Positions 24,091 through 31,656 are shown, counted from the stretch's first letter. The stretch is 40,002 nucleotides of DNA from UBA10649 sp964597445 (GCA_964597445.1 CAZQXO010000017.1:1-40002); one strand, 5' to 3'. Translations and numbers: made by a program. The notes: generated by a model not told the origin, from the letters alone.

Positions 24091-24564
24091 GTGATGGTCC
24101 GGATCATCGGAACGGTTGCGGCGCTGATGCTCACTGCCGGTGCGCTCAGTGCCTGCGGCGGTGGTGACGAGGTGCCCGCCGAGGGCGCCGCTGCGACGAC
24201 GGCGGAGACCGTCGCGATCGAGGGAGCGGCCGTCCTGCTGGATGCGCAGGCCCTCACTGCGCTCGACCAGAGGGTCGCGTACCCGAAGAAGGGGCAGGCG
24301 CAGATCAGCAGCGAGATCGAGGTGCTCGAGCCCGGTCAGGAATCGGGCTGGCGCAAGTACCGGGTTCCCGCGTACGTCCATGTCCTCGAGGGCGTCCTCT
24401 CGGTCGAGTACGACGCAGGAGTCGTCAAGGAGTTCCCGGCCGGCACCTCGTTCCTTCAGGCGCGGGGGGTCTGGCACAACATCAGCAACAAGGGCGACGC
24501 CCGGGCGCAGTTCCTGACGGTGACGATGGGGGCCAAGGGCGTCACGAGCATGGCTGAGCGCTGA
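24091..24564 (+). CDS. Cupin-domain lipoprotein
   Basis: This is a 157-residue exported protein. A short signal peptide ends in the lipobox ALSAC, with the cysteine at residue 22, so it is predicted to be anchored outside the membrane. The mature part is a single small cupin barrel. QISSEIEVLEPGQESGWRKYRVPAYVHVLEGVLSVEYD corresponds to cupin motif 1, although the usual first metal-binding histidine pair is reduced to one His (YVHVLEG). FPAGTSFLQARGVWHNISNKG is motif 2. The ligand is unknown. GTG 24091 is favoured over ATG 24094 because of the 6-nt spacing to the -10-like box; the difference is one residue. Confidence 0.8.
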   Translation: MMVRIIGTVAALMLTAGALSACGGGDEVPAEGAAATTAETVAIEGAAVLLDAQALTALDQRVAYPKKGQAQISSEIEVLEPGQESGWRKYRVPAYVHVLEGVLSVEYDAGVVKEFPAGTSFLQARGVWHNISNKGDARAQFLTVTMGAKGVTSMAER

Positions 24565-24578
24565 TCGGGGCGTCGCCC

Positions 24579-24584
24579 TAGAGT
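24579..24584 (+). promoter_or_regulatory. Putative -10 box, leaderless moeA
   Basis: TAGAGT lies exactly 6 nt before GTG 24591. No Shine-Dalgarno is present. Confidence 0.5.
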
Positions 24585-24590
24585 CCTGCC

Positions 24591-25799
24591 GTGCTCTCCG
24601 TCGACGACTACCTCGCCCGCATCCTCGACAGCGTGGCACCACTCGACGTGCTCGAGCTCCCGCTCTCCGCGGCCCAGGGATGCGTGCTCGCGGAGGACGT
24701 CTCCGCTCCCTGGCCCCTCCCGTCCTTCGACAACTCCTCGATGGACGGGTACGCCGTGCGCGCGGAGGACATCGCCCGGGCGACCGAGGAGTCACCTGTC
24801 TCCCTCGAGGTCATCGATGACGTTCCCGCCGGCCGCCAGGCCAGCGAGGAGGTGCGCCCCGGAACCGCCATCCGGATCATGACGGGTGCGCCGGTCCCGG
24901 TGGGTGCCGACGCGGTCGTCCCGGTCGAGCGCAGCGACGCCGGAACAGAGGTCGTGCGCATCACGGCCGCCGTCGATACCGGCGCATACATCCGTCGCGC
25001 GGGTGAGGACGTCGGCACGGGGGATACGGTCCTGCGGCGCGGGACGCTCATCGGTGCCCGCCAGATGGCCATCCTCGCGGCGGTGGGCAGTGGGCATGTG
25101 CGCGTGCATCCCCAGCCGCGCGTCGCGGTGATCTCGACCGGCTCGGAACTGGTGGATCCCGGCACGCCGCTGACCCACGGCTTCATCAGCGACAGCAACA
25201 GCTACCTGCTCGTCGCCGCGTGCCGCGAGGCGGGGGCCGACGCCTATCGCGTCGGACCGGTGCCGGATGACGAGGAGGCCTTCCTCGCGGCCGTGGAGGA
25301 CCAGTGGCACCGCTGCGACCTGCTGCTCACCAGCGGTGGCGTCAGCATGGGCGCATACGACACCGTCAAGGCGGTGCTGAGCCAGCTCGGATCGGTGGAC
25401 TTCATGAAGGTCGCCATGAATCCGGGCATGCCCCAGGGCCACGGCTATGTGGGGCAGGATCGCGTCCCGATCATCACGCTTCCGGGCAACCCGGTCAGCA
25501 GCTACATCTCGTTCGAGAACTTCGTGCGGCCGGCCATCCGCCGCATGCGCGGGCTCACGGATCTCTATCGACCACGCCTGCGCCTGCGCGCAGCGGCGGA
25601 GCTGACGTCGCCGTCCGGCAAGCGGCAGTACGCCCGGGCCGTGATCCTGCCTACCGGTGAGGTCGCCCCCGTGGGCGCGGGCCAGGGATCCCACGTGCTT
25701 GGGGGGCTCGCCGTGGCCGACGCCCTGATCGTCGTCCCCGAGGACGTCTCGGTCGTCCGGGTCGGCGATGAGGTCGAGGCGGTGGACCTGCGGGGCTGA
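24591..25799 (+). CDS. moeA: Molybdopterin molybdenumtransferase (gephyrin-like)
   Basis: This is the canonical MoeA of the window, 402 residues. It inserts molybdate into adenylylated molybdopterin, releasing Moco. Motifs are FDNSSMDGYAVRAEDI near residue 45, GAVIRIMTGAPVP-like GTAIRIMTGAPVPVGAD near 90, and the MogA-like active site TSGGVSMGAYDTVKAVL near 245. It also has the loop MNPGMPQGHG, LPGNPVSSYISFE, and a C-terminal beta-barrel. These residues are intact here, in contrast to the paralogue at 1108-2283. No other Moco-synthesis gene (moaA, moaC, mogA) is in the window. The start is GTG 24591 with a leaderless-type promoter signal. Confidence 0.93.
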   Translation: MLSVDDYLARILDSVAPLDVLELPLSAAQGCVLAEDVSAPWPLPSFDNSSMDGYAVRAEDIARATEESPVSLEVIDDVPAGRQASEEVRPGTAIRIMTGAPVPVGADAVVPVERSDAGTEVVRITAAVDTGAYIRRAGEDVGTGDTVLRRGTLIGARQMAILAAVGSGHVRVHPQPRVAVISTGSELVDPGTPLTHGFISDSNSYLLVAACREAGADAYRVGPVPDDEEAFLAAVEDQWHRCDLLLTSGGVSMGAYDTVKAVLSQLGSVDFMKVAMNPGMPQGHGYVGQDRVPIITLPGNPVSSYISFENFVRPAIRRMRGLTDLYRPRLRLRAAAELTSPSGKRQYARAVILPTGEVAPVGAGQGSHVLGGLAVADALIVVPEDVSVVRVGDEVEAVDLRG

Positions 25800-25818
25800 A
25801 CGCCGACCCCGGCCATCT

Positions 25819-25829
25819 GTTCACCTTCG
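25819..25829 (+). promoter_or_regulatory. Possible single PHO half-site
   Basis: GTTCACCTTCG matches one 11-bp PHO repeat. The following 11 bases (AGTTGTATGTT) are a poor second repeat. It lies just upstream of the TATGTT -10 box of the small gene at 25847, where a PhoP site could act. Confidence 0.35.
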
Positions 25830-25834
25830 AGTTG

Positions 25835-25840
25835 TATGTT
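25835..25840 (+). promoter_or_regulatory. Putative -10 box, small gene near pst
   Basis: TATGTT lies exactly 6 nt before ATG 25847. The bases between (CGAGGA) could also act as a weak, very close Shine-Dalgarno. Confidence 0.5.
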
Positions 25841-25846
25841 CGAGGA

Positions 25847-26050
25847 ATGGCCAAGTCCAAGGACGCCGATCCGCTCGAGCGGTGGCGGCACTTCGAGGCG
25901 AAGTACGCCGAGCGGGTCGCGCCCCTCATGGGTGAGGACTGCTTCCCGGCGCTGGACAAGGACGAGATGATCGAGCTCGCCTCCCTGAGGGCCAAGGCCG
26001 ATCGCTGGCGCGACCGCTTCTTCAAGGCGCTGGAAGGCGTGAGCGACTGA
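25847..26050 (+). CDS. Small hypothetical protein upstream of pst
   Basis: I do not recognise a family. The 67-residue soluble protein is highly charged and probably helical. It begins MAKSKDADPLERWRHFEAKYAERVAPLMGED and ends with DEMIELASLRAKADRWRDRFFKALEGVSD, which has a helical, aromatic/basic face. There is one cysteine (GEDCFPAL). There is no signal peptide or membrane segment. The ATG at 25847 has a -10-like TATGTT 6 nt upstream and a PHO half-site just before it, so it may be phosphate-regulated. The longer frame from 25832 would start upstream of the predicted -10. It lies directly before the tandem PHO boxes of the pst operon. Confidence 0.65.
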   Translation: MAKSKDADPLERWRHFEAKYAERVAPLMGEDCFPALDKDEMIELASLRAKADRWRDRFFKALEGVSD

Positions 26051-26055
26051 TCGCC

Positions 26056-26077
26056 GTTCACCTCGTGTTCATGTTGC
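26056..26077 (+). promoter_or_regulatory. PHO box 1 upstream of pstC
   Basis: Two direct repeats of 11 bp lie back to back: GTTCACCTCGT (26056-26066) and GTTCATGTTGC (26067-26077). Both begin with GTTCA, the core of actinobacterial PhoP-binding sites. This pair is 109 bases upstream of the pstC start. Confidence 0.8.
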
Positions 26078-26102
26078 GGAGCGACGGCAGGCGGGGAACC
26101 CC

Positions 26103-26124
26103 GTTCATCTTCTGTTCATAGAAG
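26103..26124 (+). promoter_or_regulatory. PHO box 2 upstream of pstC
   Basis: A second pair of 11-bp repeats, GTTCATCTTCT (26103-26113) and GTTCATAGAAG (26114-26124), starts 47 bp after the first pair. A small inverted repeat CGGGGAACCCCG (26092-26103) sits between the two boxes. The internal CTTCT/AGAAG could also pair. Confidence 0.8.
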
Positions 26125-26185
26125 CGTGGCGCTCCGTTCCGGACGGTGTGGGGGCACGTATACCGGCACCCACGAGGGTTCCGGT

Positions 26186-27154
26186 ATGTCCGTGACGGAG
26201 ACCGAGTTCCGCGACCTCAAGTCAGCCGCGACCTCCCACCGCGGTGACCGCGTCTTCAACCGCACGATCACTGCTCTTGCCTTCACAGCCCTCCTGGTCC
26301 TCGCCGGCATCGCGGTCTTCCTCGGGCTCCAGACCATCCCCGCCTTCGAGTCGCAGGGGATCTCGTTCCTCACCACCACCGCCTGGGACATCAACACCGA
26401 TCCGCCGACCGCTGGCATCTGGGGCATGCTCTACGGCTCCGTGCTGCTCGCGGTCATCGGTCTCGTGATCGCGGTCCCCGCCTCGATCCTCCTGAGCATC
26501 TTCATGGTCTTCCTCGCTCCGAAGAAGCTCGCGGCGGTCCTGACCAACCTGATCGACCTGATGGCGGCCATCCCGTCGGTGATCCTCGGCCTCTGGGCGT
26601 TCTACATCCTCAATCCGACGGCCGACGAGTGGCAGCGCCTGCTGAACCAGTACCTCGGCTGGATCCCGATCTTCCAGAACACGAGCGGCAACTTCCTCGG
26701 CACCCCCTTCATCGCGGGGTTCGTCCTAGCGATCATGATGATCCCGATCGTGACGTCGGTGTCCCGCGAGGTCATGGCGCGCACGCCACCGGATCTCATC
26801 AATGCATCCGAGGCCCTCGGATCCTCGCTGTGGACGATGCTCCGCTACGTCGCCCTGCCCTATGGCCGGGGCGGCATCGTGGGCGGCGTGATGCTCGGCC
26901 TGGGTCGCGCGCTGGGCGAGACAATCGCCGTGTTCTTCGTCCTGAAGATTGTCTTCGACGTCAACTGGTACAACATCATCGAGTCCGGCGGCGGCTCCGT
27001 GGCCACGCTCATCGTGTCGCGCTTCGGTGAGGTCTCGGGTGAGTTCGAACTCAGCCTCCTCCTGGCCGCCGGCTTCTTCCTGTTCGTGCTCACGCTCGTC
27101 GTGAACGTGATCGCGAACCTGATCGTCGCCCGCACGGGAAGGCTCCAGAAGTGA
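26186..27154 (+). CDS. pstC: Phosphate ABC transporter permease PstC
   Basis: This is a 322-residue membrane permease of the high-affinity phosphate importer. It has about six helices from residue 25 on. An EAA-like loop (REVMARTPPDLINASEALGSSLWTMLRYVALPYGRGGIVGG) contacts PstB, followed by GRALGETIAVFFVL, a strong PstC signature. The start is ATG 26186 with GAGG 8 nt upstream; the frame from 26126 reads through the promoter. Two PHO boxes lie upstream. Its TGA overlaps the pstA start as GTGA. Unusually, pstS is not first in this operon. Confidence 0.93.
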   Translation: MSVTETEFRDLKSAATSHRGDRVFNRTITALAFTALLVLAGIAVFLGLQTIPAFESQGISFLTTTAWDINTDPPTAGIWGMLYGSVLLAVIGLVIAVPASILLSIFMVFLAPKKLAAVLTNLIDLMAAIPSVILGLWAFYILNPTADEWQRLLNQYLGWIPIFQNTSGNFLGTPFIAGFVLAIMMIPIVTSVSREVMARTPPDLINASEALGSSLWTMLRYVALPYGRGGIVGGVMLGLGRALGETIAVFFVLKIVFDVNWYNIIESGGGSVATLIVSRFGEVSGEFELSLLLAAGFFLFVLTLVVNVIANLIVARTGRLQK

Positions 27155-28233
27155 CCGTGACCTTCGATGCTGAGACGCTGCCCGAGCTGCAGCAGCAGAA
27201 GATCGCCCATCCCTGGCGAAAGAAGCCGCCGATCTTCACGTGGTCGGTGATCCTGGCCTCGGTGATCCCGCTGGTCATCGTGGCGCTCGTCTACGTCGGC
27301 ACGGACATTCCGGGTGCCATCGTCATGACGATCGTCTACTTCCCGCTGCAGATGGTCGCCTCGGGCATCGCAGCGTTCGCGACCCGGGGCAAGCGGGGCA
27401 TCCTCGACTCGATCATCATCGTCAACGCGATCGGCGCCACCCTGTTCAGCCTCATCGTGCTGATCTCGGTGATCGGCTCCCTCATCGTTCGCGGAATCTC
27501 CGCGCTGAGCCTGCACTTCCTCTACCAGAACAACGTGTACGTCAGCCCGAGCACTCCCCTCGAGTACGGCGGCATCGGGCATGCGGTCATCGGCACTCTG
27601 CTGATCGTCGGCATCTCCACGCTCATCGCCGTCCCCATCGGCGTGGCCACCGCGATCTACATCACCGAGGTGCGCGGACGGGCCGTCCCCTACGTCCGGT
27701 TCTTCGTCCAGTCGATGGCAGGCGTGCCCTCCGTCGTCGCCGGCCTCTTCATCCTCACCATCATCGTGGCGACCGGCGCCTTCCAGCAGGGAGCCTTCGC
27801 GGGCGGTCTGGCCTACGCCATCCTCATGCTGCCGACCGTGGCCCGTACAGCCGAGGAGGTCCTCAAGCTGGTCCCGGAGGACCTCCGTACCGGCGCGTTG
27901 GCGCTTGGATCGACTCGAGCACGGACGGTGTTCAAGGTCGTTCTCCCTGCGGCACGCACGGGCATCATCACGGCGATCATCCTGGGCATCGCGCGGGTCA
28001 TCGGCGAGACGGCACCGCTGCTGCTCGCAGCCGGGTCCCTTGATTCGACCCTTCTCAACCCCTTCGGTGGCCCGATCGCGTCGGTGCCTACGTACATCTT
28101 CAACAACGTCGCCCTGCCGTATCCTGACGCCGTGGCTCGGGCGTGGGCTTCCGCCCTCGTACTGCTCGTTCTCGTCGGAATCCTGTTCGTCCTCGCTCGC
28201 ATCGTCGGGCGCGGGCGACTCAGCAGCAAGTAG
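27151..28233 (+). CDS. pstA: Phosphate ABC transporter permease PstA
   Basis: This is a 360-residue membrane permease partner of PstC. The C-terminal ~280 residues are the standard PstA domain: GIGHAVIGTLLIVGISTLIAVPIGVATAIYITE, QSMAGVPSVVAGLF, and the EAA-type loop VPEDLRTGALALGSTRARTVFKVVLPAARTGI followed by GIARVIGETAPLLL. The first ~90 residues add two extra helices, a layout I believe is common in actinobacterial PstA. GTG 27151 overlaps the pstC stop. A 15-nt gap with AAGGAGAG leads to pstB. Confidence 0.93.
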   Translation: MTVTFDAETLPELQQQKIAHPWRKKPPIFTWSVILASVIPLVIVALVYVGTDIPGAIVMTIVYFPLQMVASGIAAFATRGKRGILDSIIIVNAIGATLFSLIVLISVIGSLIVRGISALSLHFLYQNNVYVSPSTPLEYGGIGHAVIGTLLIVGISTLIAVPIGVATAIYITEVRGRAVPYVRFFVQSMAGVPSVVAGLFILTIIVATGAFQQGAFAGGLAYAILMLPTVARTAEEVLKLVPEDLRTGALALGSTRARTVFKVVLPAARTGIITAIILGIARVIGETAPLLLAAGSLDSTLLNPFGGPIASVPTYIFNNVALPYPDAVARAWASALVLLVLVGILFVLARIVGRGRLSSK

Positions 28234-28248
28234 AAGGAGAGTCACGTC

Positions 28249-29100
28249 ATGGACACGGCCGATATCGAGAACGTGGAGGGCATCGAGGTGCTGGAGACCC
28301 AGATGGAGGAGTCGCGCTCGGCCGCGCCCACCGAGATCGAGATGGCCACCCGAGACCTGAGCGTGTGGTTCGGCAAGCGCAAGGTGCTCGAGGGCGTCAG
28401 CATCGACTTCCCGAAGAACTCGGTCACGGCGCTCATCGGTCCGTCGGGCTGCGGCAAGTCGACCTTCATCCGCACGCTCAACCGCCTCCATGAGCTGATC
28501 CCGGGTGCCGCACTGGCCGGCAGCGTGCTCTACGAGGGCCGTGACATCTACGACCGTGATGTCGATCCGGTCCAGATCCGGCTGAAGGTCGGCATGGTCT
28601 TCCAGAAGCCGAACCCCTTCCCGTCGATGACGATCCGCGGCAACGTCCTCTCCGGGCTCAAGCTCTCGGGCATGAAGCGCAGCAACCACGACGACATCGT
28701 CGAGGAGACCCTGACTTCCGCCGGCCTGTGGACCGAGGTCAAGGACCGCCTGGGTGCGGCGGCGGGGGAGCTCTCCGGCGGTCAGGCCCAGCGCCTGGTC
28801 ATCGCCCGTGCCCTGGCCGTGCAGCCGCACGTCCTCCTCATGGATGAGCCGTGCTCGGCGCTCGACCCGGCCTCGACCCTCAAGATCGAGGAGACGATCC
28901 GCGAGCTGTCCAAGGACGTCACGATCATCATCGTGACCCACAACATGCAGCAGGCGGTGCGCGTCTCCGACCACACGGCCTTCTTCCTGGCTGCCGAGAA
29001 CGAGCCCGGCCATGTCGTCGAGCAGGGCCTGACCACCGAAATCTTCGGCAACCCCCACGACCAGCGGACCCTCGACTACGTCAACGGCCGTTTCGGTTAA
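28249..29100 (+). CDS. pstB: Phosphate ABC transporter ATP-binding protein PstB
   Basis: This is a 283-residue ABC ATPase. It has Walker A GPSGCGKST (64-72), Q-loop FQKPNPFPSMTI (the PNPFP stretch is diagnostic for PstB), signature LSGGQAQRLVIARAL, Walker B LLMDEPCSALDP and H-loop VTHNMQQAVRVSD. An N-terminal extension of about 30 mainly acidic residues precedes the fold. It energises phosphate import with PstC and PstA. AAGGAGAG precedes ATG 28249. The stop is TAA, rare in this GC-rich window, and pstS follows only after a 126-base gap with its own promoter signals. Confidence 0.95.
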   Translation: MDTADIENVEGIEVLETQMEESRSAAPTEIEMATRDLSVWFGKRKVLEGVSIDFPKNSVTALIGPSGCGKSTFIRTLNRLHELIPGAALAGSVLYEGRDIYDRDVDPVQIRLKVGMVFQKPNPFPSMTIRGNVLSGLKLSGMKRSNHDDIVEETLTSAGLWTEVKDRLGAAAGELSGGQAQRLVIARALAVQPHVLLMDEPCSALDPASTLKIEETIRELSKDVTIIIVTHNMQQAVRVSDHTAFFLAAENEPGHVVEQGLTTEIFGNPHDQRTLDYVNGRFG

Positions 29101-29106
29101 CCGGAC

Positions 29107-29136
29107 GTTCACCGATACACGGAGTGTTCATCTGGA
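29107..29136 (+). promoter_or_regulatory. Two isolated PHO-like half-sites upstream of pstS
   Basis: GTTCACCGATA (29107) and GTTCATCTGGA (29126) both match the half-site core but are 19 bp apart, not 11 or 22. They do not form a standard box. They may be weak PhoP sites. Confidence 0.35.
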
Positions 29137-29185
29137 TCACGCCTGAGCGAAACCGCACCCCCACCGGCGCGTCAATCAGGCTCCG

Positions 29186-29191
29186 TAGTTT
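29186..29191 (+). promoter_or_regulatory. Putative -10 box for pstS
   Basis: TAGTTT lies 35 nt before GTG 29227. It would give a leader of about 29 nt containing AAGGAG (29215-29220). Confidence 0.4.
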
Positions 29192-29226
29192 CGCGGTGTC
29201 GCAGTCCCAGACATAAGGAGATTCAC

Positions 29227-30282
29227 GTGCGTCGCACACTCGCCATCCTCGCCTCCACCGCCGTGGCCGTGTCCACGGTCGCGCTGGCGGCGCCCGCCTC
29301 GGCCCAGAGCAAGATCCCGGCCGGAGGCGCGTCGTTCCCGTTCGTCTTCATCTCCCAGTGCGCCGCGGACTTCAACGCGTCGCAGAACAACTTCAGCGTG
29401 ACCTATACCTCGACCGGCTCCGGCACCGGCAAGGGCAACTTCACGAAGGGCACCTTCGTGACGGCCATGACCGACAGCAAGTACTCCTCAGGCGAGCCCA
29501 CGTGGGACTGGGAGTACATCCCGGCCATCGGCGGTGCGATCACCGTCCCGATCAACCTGAAGAATGCCAAGACGGGCCGCACTCTCGGCTCCTCCATCCA
29601 GCTCAAGCAGACCACGCTGGCCAAGATCTTCGGCGGCGCCATCACGACCTGGAACCACCCCGAGATCAAGAAGGACAATGCGCGCATCGCGTCCTCCCTG
29701 CCGTCGACTCCGATCACCATCTCGTACCGCTCGGACTCGTCCGGCACCACGAACAACTTCCTTCAGTACCTGAACGCCTGGGCTCCGACGATCTTCCCGA
29801 AGGTCCAGGACGACATGGGCACCGCCTTCCCGGGCGGTAAGCCCCCGGCCAACTCGGTCGCGGGTCGTGGCAACTCCGGGGTCATGGCCAACGTGCTCGC
29901 CAAGGAGGGCACGATCGGCTACGTCGACCTCGGTGACGCCAAGGGCTACCCCTCGGCGCGCATCCAGAACGCCAACGGGGAGTTCGTTGCCCCGTCCTCG
30001 GCCTCGGCAGCCAAGAACCTGGCCAACCAGACCGACATTCAGGCCAATGGCCTGGTCAATCTGAACTACAACCTGAAGCAGTCCGGGGCCTACCCGATCT
30101 CGATCTTCAGCTACGCGCTGGCGCGCACGGACGGCAAGGGCCCCGATGGCCTCGGCGTCCGGCAGTTCTGGGACTACACCCTGGCCAAGTGCGGCCCGTC
30201 CCGCGCGGCTGCCCTGGGCTACGTTCCGGTGGCGGGCAAGGTGCTCGCGAAGGCTCGTGAGTTCGTCCAGAAGATCAAGTAG
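29227..30282 (+). CDS. pstS: Phosphate-binding protein PstS, secreted type
   Basis: This is a 351-residue periplasmic-type phosphate receptor. The phosphate-contact segments are present: GGASFPF (33-39), TSTGSGTGKGNF (61-72), YRSDSSGTTNNF and VAGRGNSGVMANVLAKEGTIGYVDL. It also has the PstS-typical QTTLAKIFGGAITTWNHPEI. The N terminus is a normal Sec signal peptide (cleavage after ASA, residue 26) with no lipobox cysteine, and there is no C-terminal anchor, so the mature protein appears to be freely secreted. Most Gram-positive PstS proteins are lipoproteins, so this is odd. AAGGAG supports GTG 29227. The next gene encodes a PstS-like lipoprotein. Confidence 0.93.
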   Translation: MRRTLAILASTAVAVSTVALAAPASAQSKIPAGGASFPFVFISQCAADFNASQNNFSVTYTSTGSGTGKGNFTKGTFVTAMTDSKYSSGEPTWDWEYIPAIGGAITVPINLKNAKTGRTLGSSIQLKQTTLAKIFGGAITTWNHPEIKKDNARIASSLPSTPITISYRSDSSGTTNNFLQYLNAWAPTIFPKVQDDMGTAFPGGKPPANSVAGRGNSGVMANVLAKEGTIGYVDLGDAKGYPSARIQNANGEFVAPSSASAAKNLANQTDIQANGLVNLNYNLKQSGAYPISIFSYALARTDGKGPDGLGVRQFWDYTLAKCGPSRAAALGYVPVAGKVLAKAREFVQKIK

Positions 30283-30285
30283 TAC

Positions 30286-30300
30286 CGGACGCTGCGTCCG
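30286..30300 (+). repeat. Small hairpin between pstS and pstS-like gene
   Basis: CGGACG-CTG-CGTCCG is a perfect 6-bp stem with a 3-nt loop, just after the pstS stop. There is no U-tract. It may attenuate read-through or protect the pstS mRNA 3' end. Confidence 0.4.
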
Positions 30301-30343
30301 CTGCAGTACCCGTACGACCTGAGCGATCATGAAGGTGAGGACG

Positions 30344-31633
30344 ATGTCTCGGCAGTCCAACAAGACTCGAGGCATCGTCCTCACCTCGTTCGCGGGGGTG
30401 GCGGCCCTCACCCTGGCAGCGTGCACACCGCCCATGCCTCCTGACGTCCTGGCCGCGCTGGCCGAGTCGCAGATCGTGTGCGAGCCGGGTGAGGTGAAGG
30501 TCGCGGTGCCGGAGGGCTTCACCGGGTCCATGGACGCCATCGGCCTCGGACTCGGCGGCGTGTGCCCTGAGTCGACCGTCCTCGAGGTTCCGGAGGGCGA
30601 CGCAGCGCCCGTGGCACTCGTCGATCGCACTCCCAGCCAGGAGGTCATCGACGCCTTCACGGCGACGAGCTGCCCGTCCGGAAGCACGATCGTCGTCCCG
30701 GCCTTCGCCTACCCCGTCTCGATGGCCTACAACGTCATCGGCCTCGAGGGCGTGGTCATGACACCGGAGATCGTCGCGGGCATCCTCAACGGCACGATCA
30801 CGTCCTGGGAGGATCCCCTCATCCTCGCGGCGAACGAGGGCTTCGACTTCACCGCCCTCCCCGAGATGACCCTGATGGATCTCGAGGCGCCGACGGGGGC
30901 CGTGCAGGCCATGACCGCCTGGCTCTCGCAGCAGGCCCCTGAGGCCTGGACGTCCGGCACGGTCGAGGTTCTCGAGGGTGGGCAGAAGTTCCCGACCTCG
31001 ATGGACCTCATCGCGGAGCTCACCCTGCTGGAGAGCGCTATCACGGTCATGCCGGTCTTCCAGTCCTTCACCAACGTCCTCCCCACGGCAAATCTCCCCG
31101 TGACGCAGGAGGATGGAAGCGAGCTCGTCATCACCGCCGACGACGTCCAGCTCTACAAGGTCGGGTCGGGCGCGATGGAGATCACCATCGATCCGGAGAC
31201 GGGCAACATGTTCGCGAGCCCCGCGGTCGGCGGCGTCCCGGTCGAGGGGAACTTCGACCTGGCCGCGTCGAAGATCGTGCTGGGCGAGGGACAGCCGCTG
31301 CTCGGCTGGCCGGTCAACGGTGTGGCCCACCTCCTGACCTGCGACAACCCCAGCGATCCCGGTGCGCTCGCCTTCACGCAGTACGCGCTGCGCCTCGCGG
31401 GGCAGGGTGCTCTGGAGACCTTCGGCGTGACGCCGCTCCCGGAGCCCATCCGCGTGCAGACCTTCGGTCCGCTCAAGGTCACGGTGCCGGGCGCTGATGG
31501 CGCGGCGGTGCCCGCTGATCAGGTGCCGGCCGGCGAGTCCCCGGAGGATCCCGCCCTGGACGAGCAGATCGTCGACACCGAGATCGACCAGGGCATGACG
31601 CCTCAGGAGGCCGAGAGCGCGGTCGCCGAGTAG
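30344..31633 (+). CDS. Divergent PstS-like lipoprotein
   Basis: This is a 429-residue lipoprotein with lipobox TLAAC and C27. It keeps the PstS scaffold: VMTPEIVAGILNGTITSWEDP aligns with QTTLAKIFGGAITTWNHPEI of the upstream PstS, and GWPVNGVAHLL aligns with AYPISIFSYAL. The phosphate-coordinating segments are lost, however. The segment YRSDSSGTT becomes LMDLEAPTG, and no TGSGxG counterpart remains in the N-terminal part. The C-terminal ~50 residues form an acidic, probably disordered tail. It may be a membrane-anchored partner or docking protein for the secreted PstS, or bind another ligand; this is inference. ATG 30344 is preceded by GGTGAGGA. An earlier ATG at 30329 is possible. Confidence 0.8.
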   Translation: MSRQSNKTRGIVLTSFAGVAALTLAACTPPMPPDVLAALAESQIVCEPGEVKVAVPEGFTGSMDAIGLGLGGVCPESTVLEVPEGDAAPVALVDRTPSQEVIDAFTATSCPSGSTIVVPAFAYPVSMAYNVIGLEGVVMTPEIVAGILNGTITSWEDPLILAANEGFDFTALPEMTLMDLEAPTGAVQAMTAWLSQQAPEAWTSGTVEVLEGGQKFPTSMDLIAELTLLESAITVMPVFQSFTNVLPTANLPVTQEDGSELVITADDVQLYKVGSGAMEITIDPETGNMFASPAVGGVPVEGNFDLAASKIVLGEGQPLLGWPVNGVAHLLTCDNPSDPGALAFTQYALRLAGQGALETFGVTPLPEPIRVQTFGPLKVTVPGADGAAVPADQVPAGESPEDPALDEQIVDTEIDQGMTPQEAESAVAE

Positions 31634-31643
31634 CGACCGCGCT
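31616..31643. terminator. Strong hairpin with stop codon in the loop
   Basis: AGCGCGGTCGC (31616-31626) and GCGACCGCGCT (31633-31643) form a perfect 11-bp stem with a 6-nt loop. The TAG stop codon of the PstS-like gene straddles the loop and the first base of the 3' arm. There is no U-tract. As an inverted repeat between convergent genes, it can act on both strands. Confidence 0.65.
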
Positions 31644-31656
31644 CCATCCGTCAGGC

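Noticed and set aside
26860..29112. A 750-residue minus-strand open frame opposite pstC, pstA and pstB.
   Set aside because: It is made of low-complexity D/E/R/H-rich shadow sequence typical of antisense frames in GC-rich DNA. The plus-strand genes have clear family motifs.
29107..29136. A full PHO box upstream of pstS.
   Set aside because: The two GTTCA half-sites are 19 bp apart, which does not fit the 11-bp repeat. I kept them only as weak half-sites.
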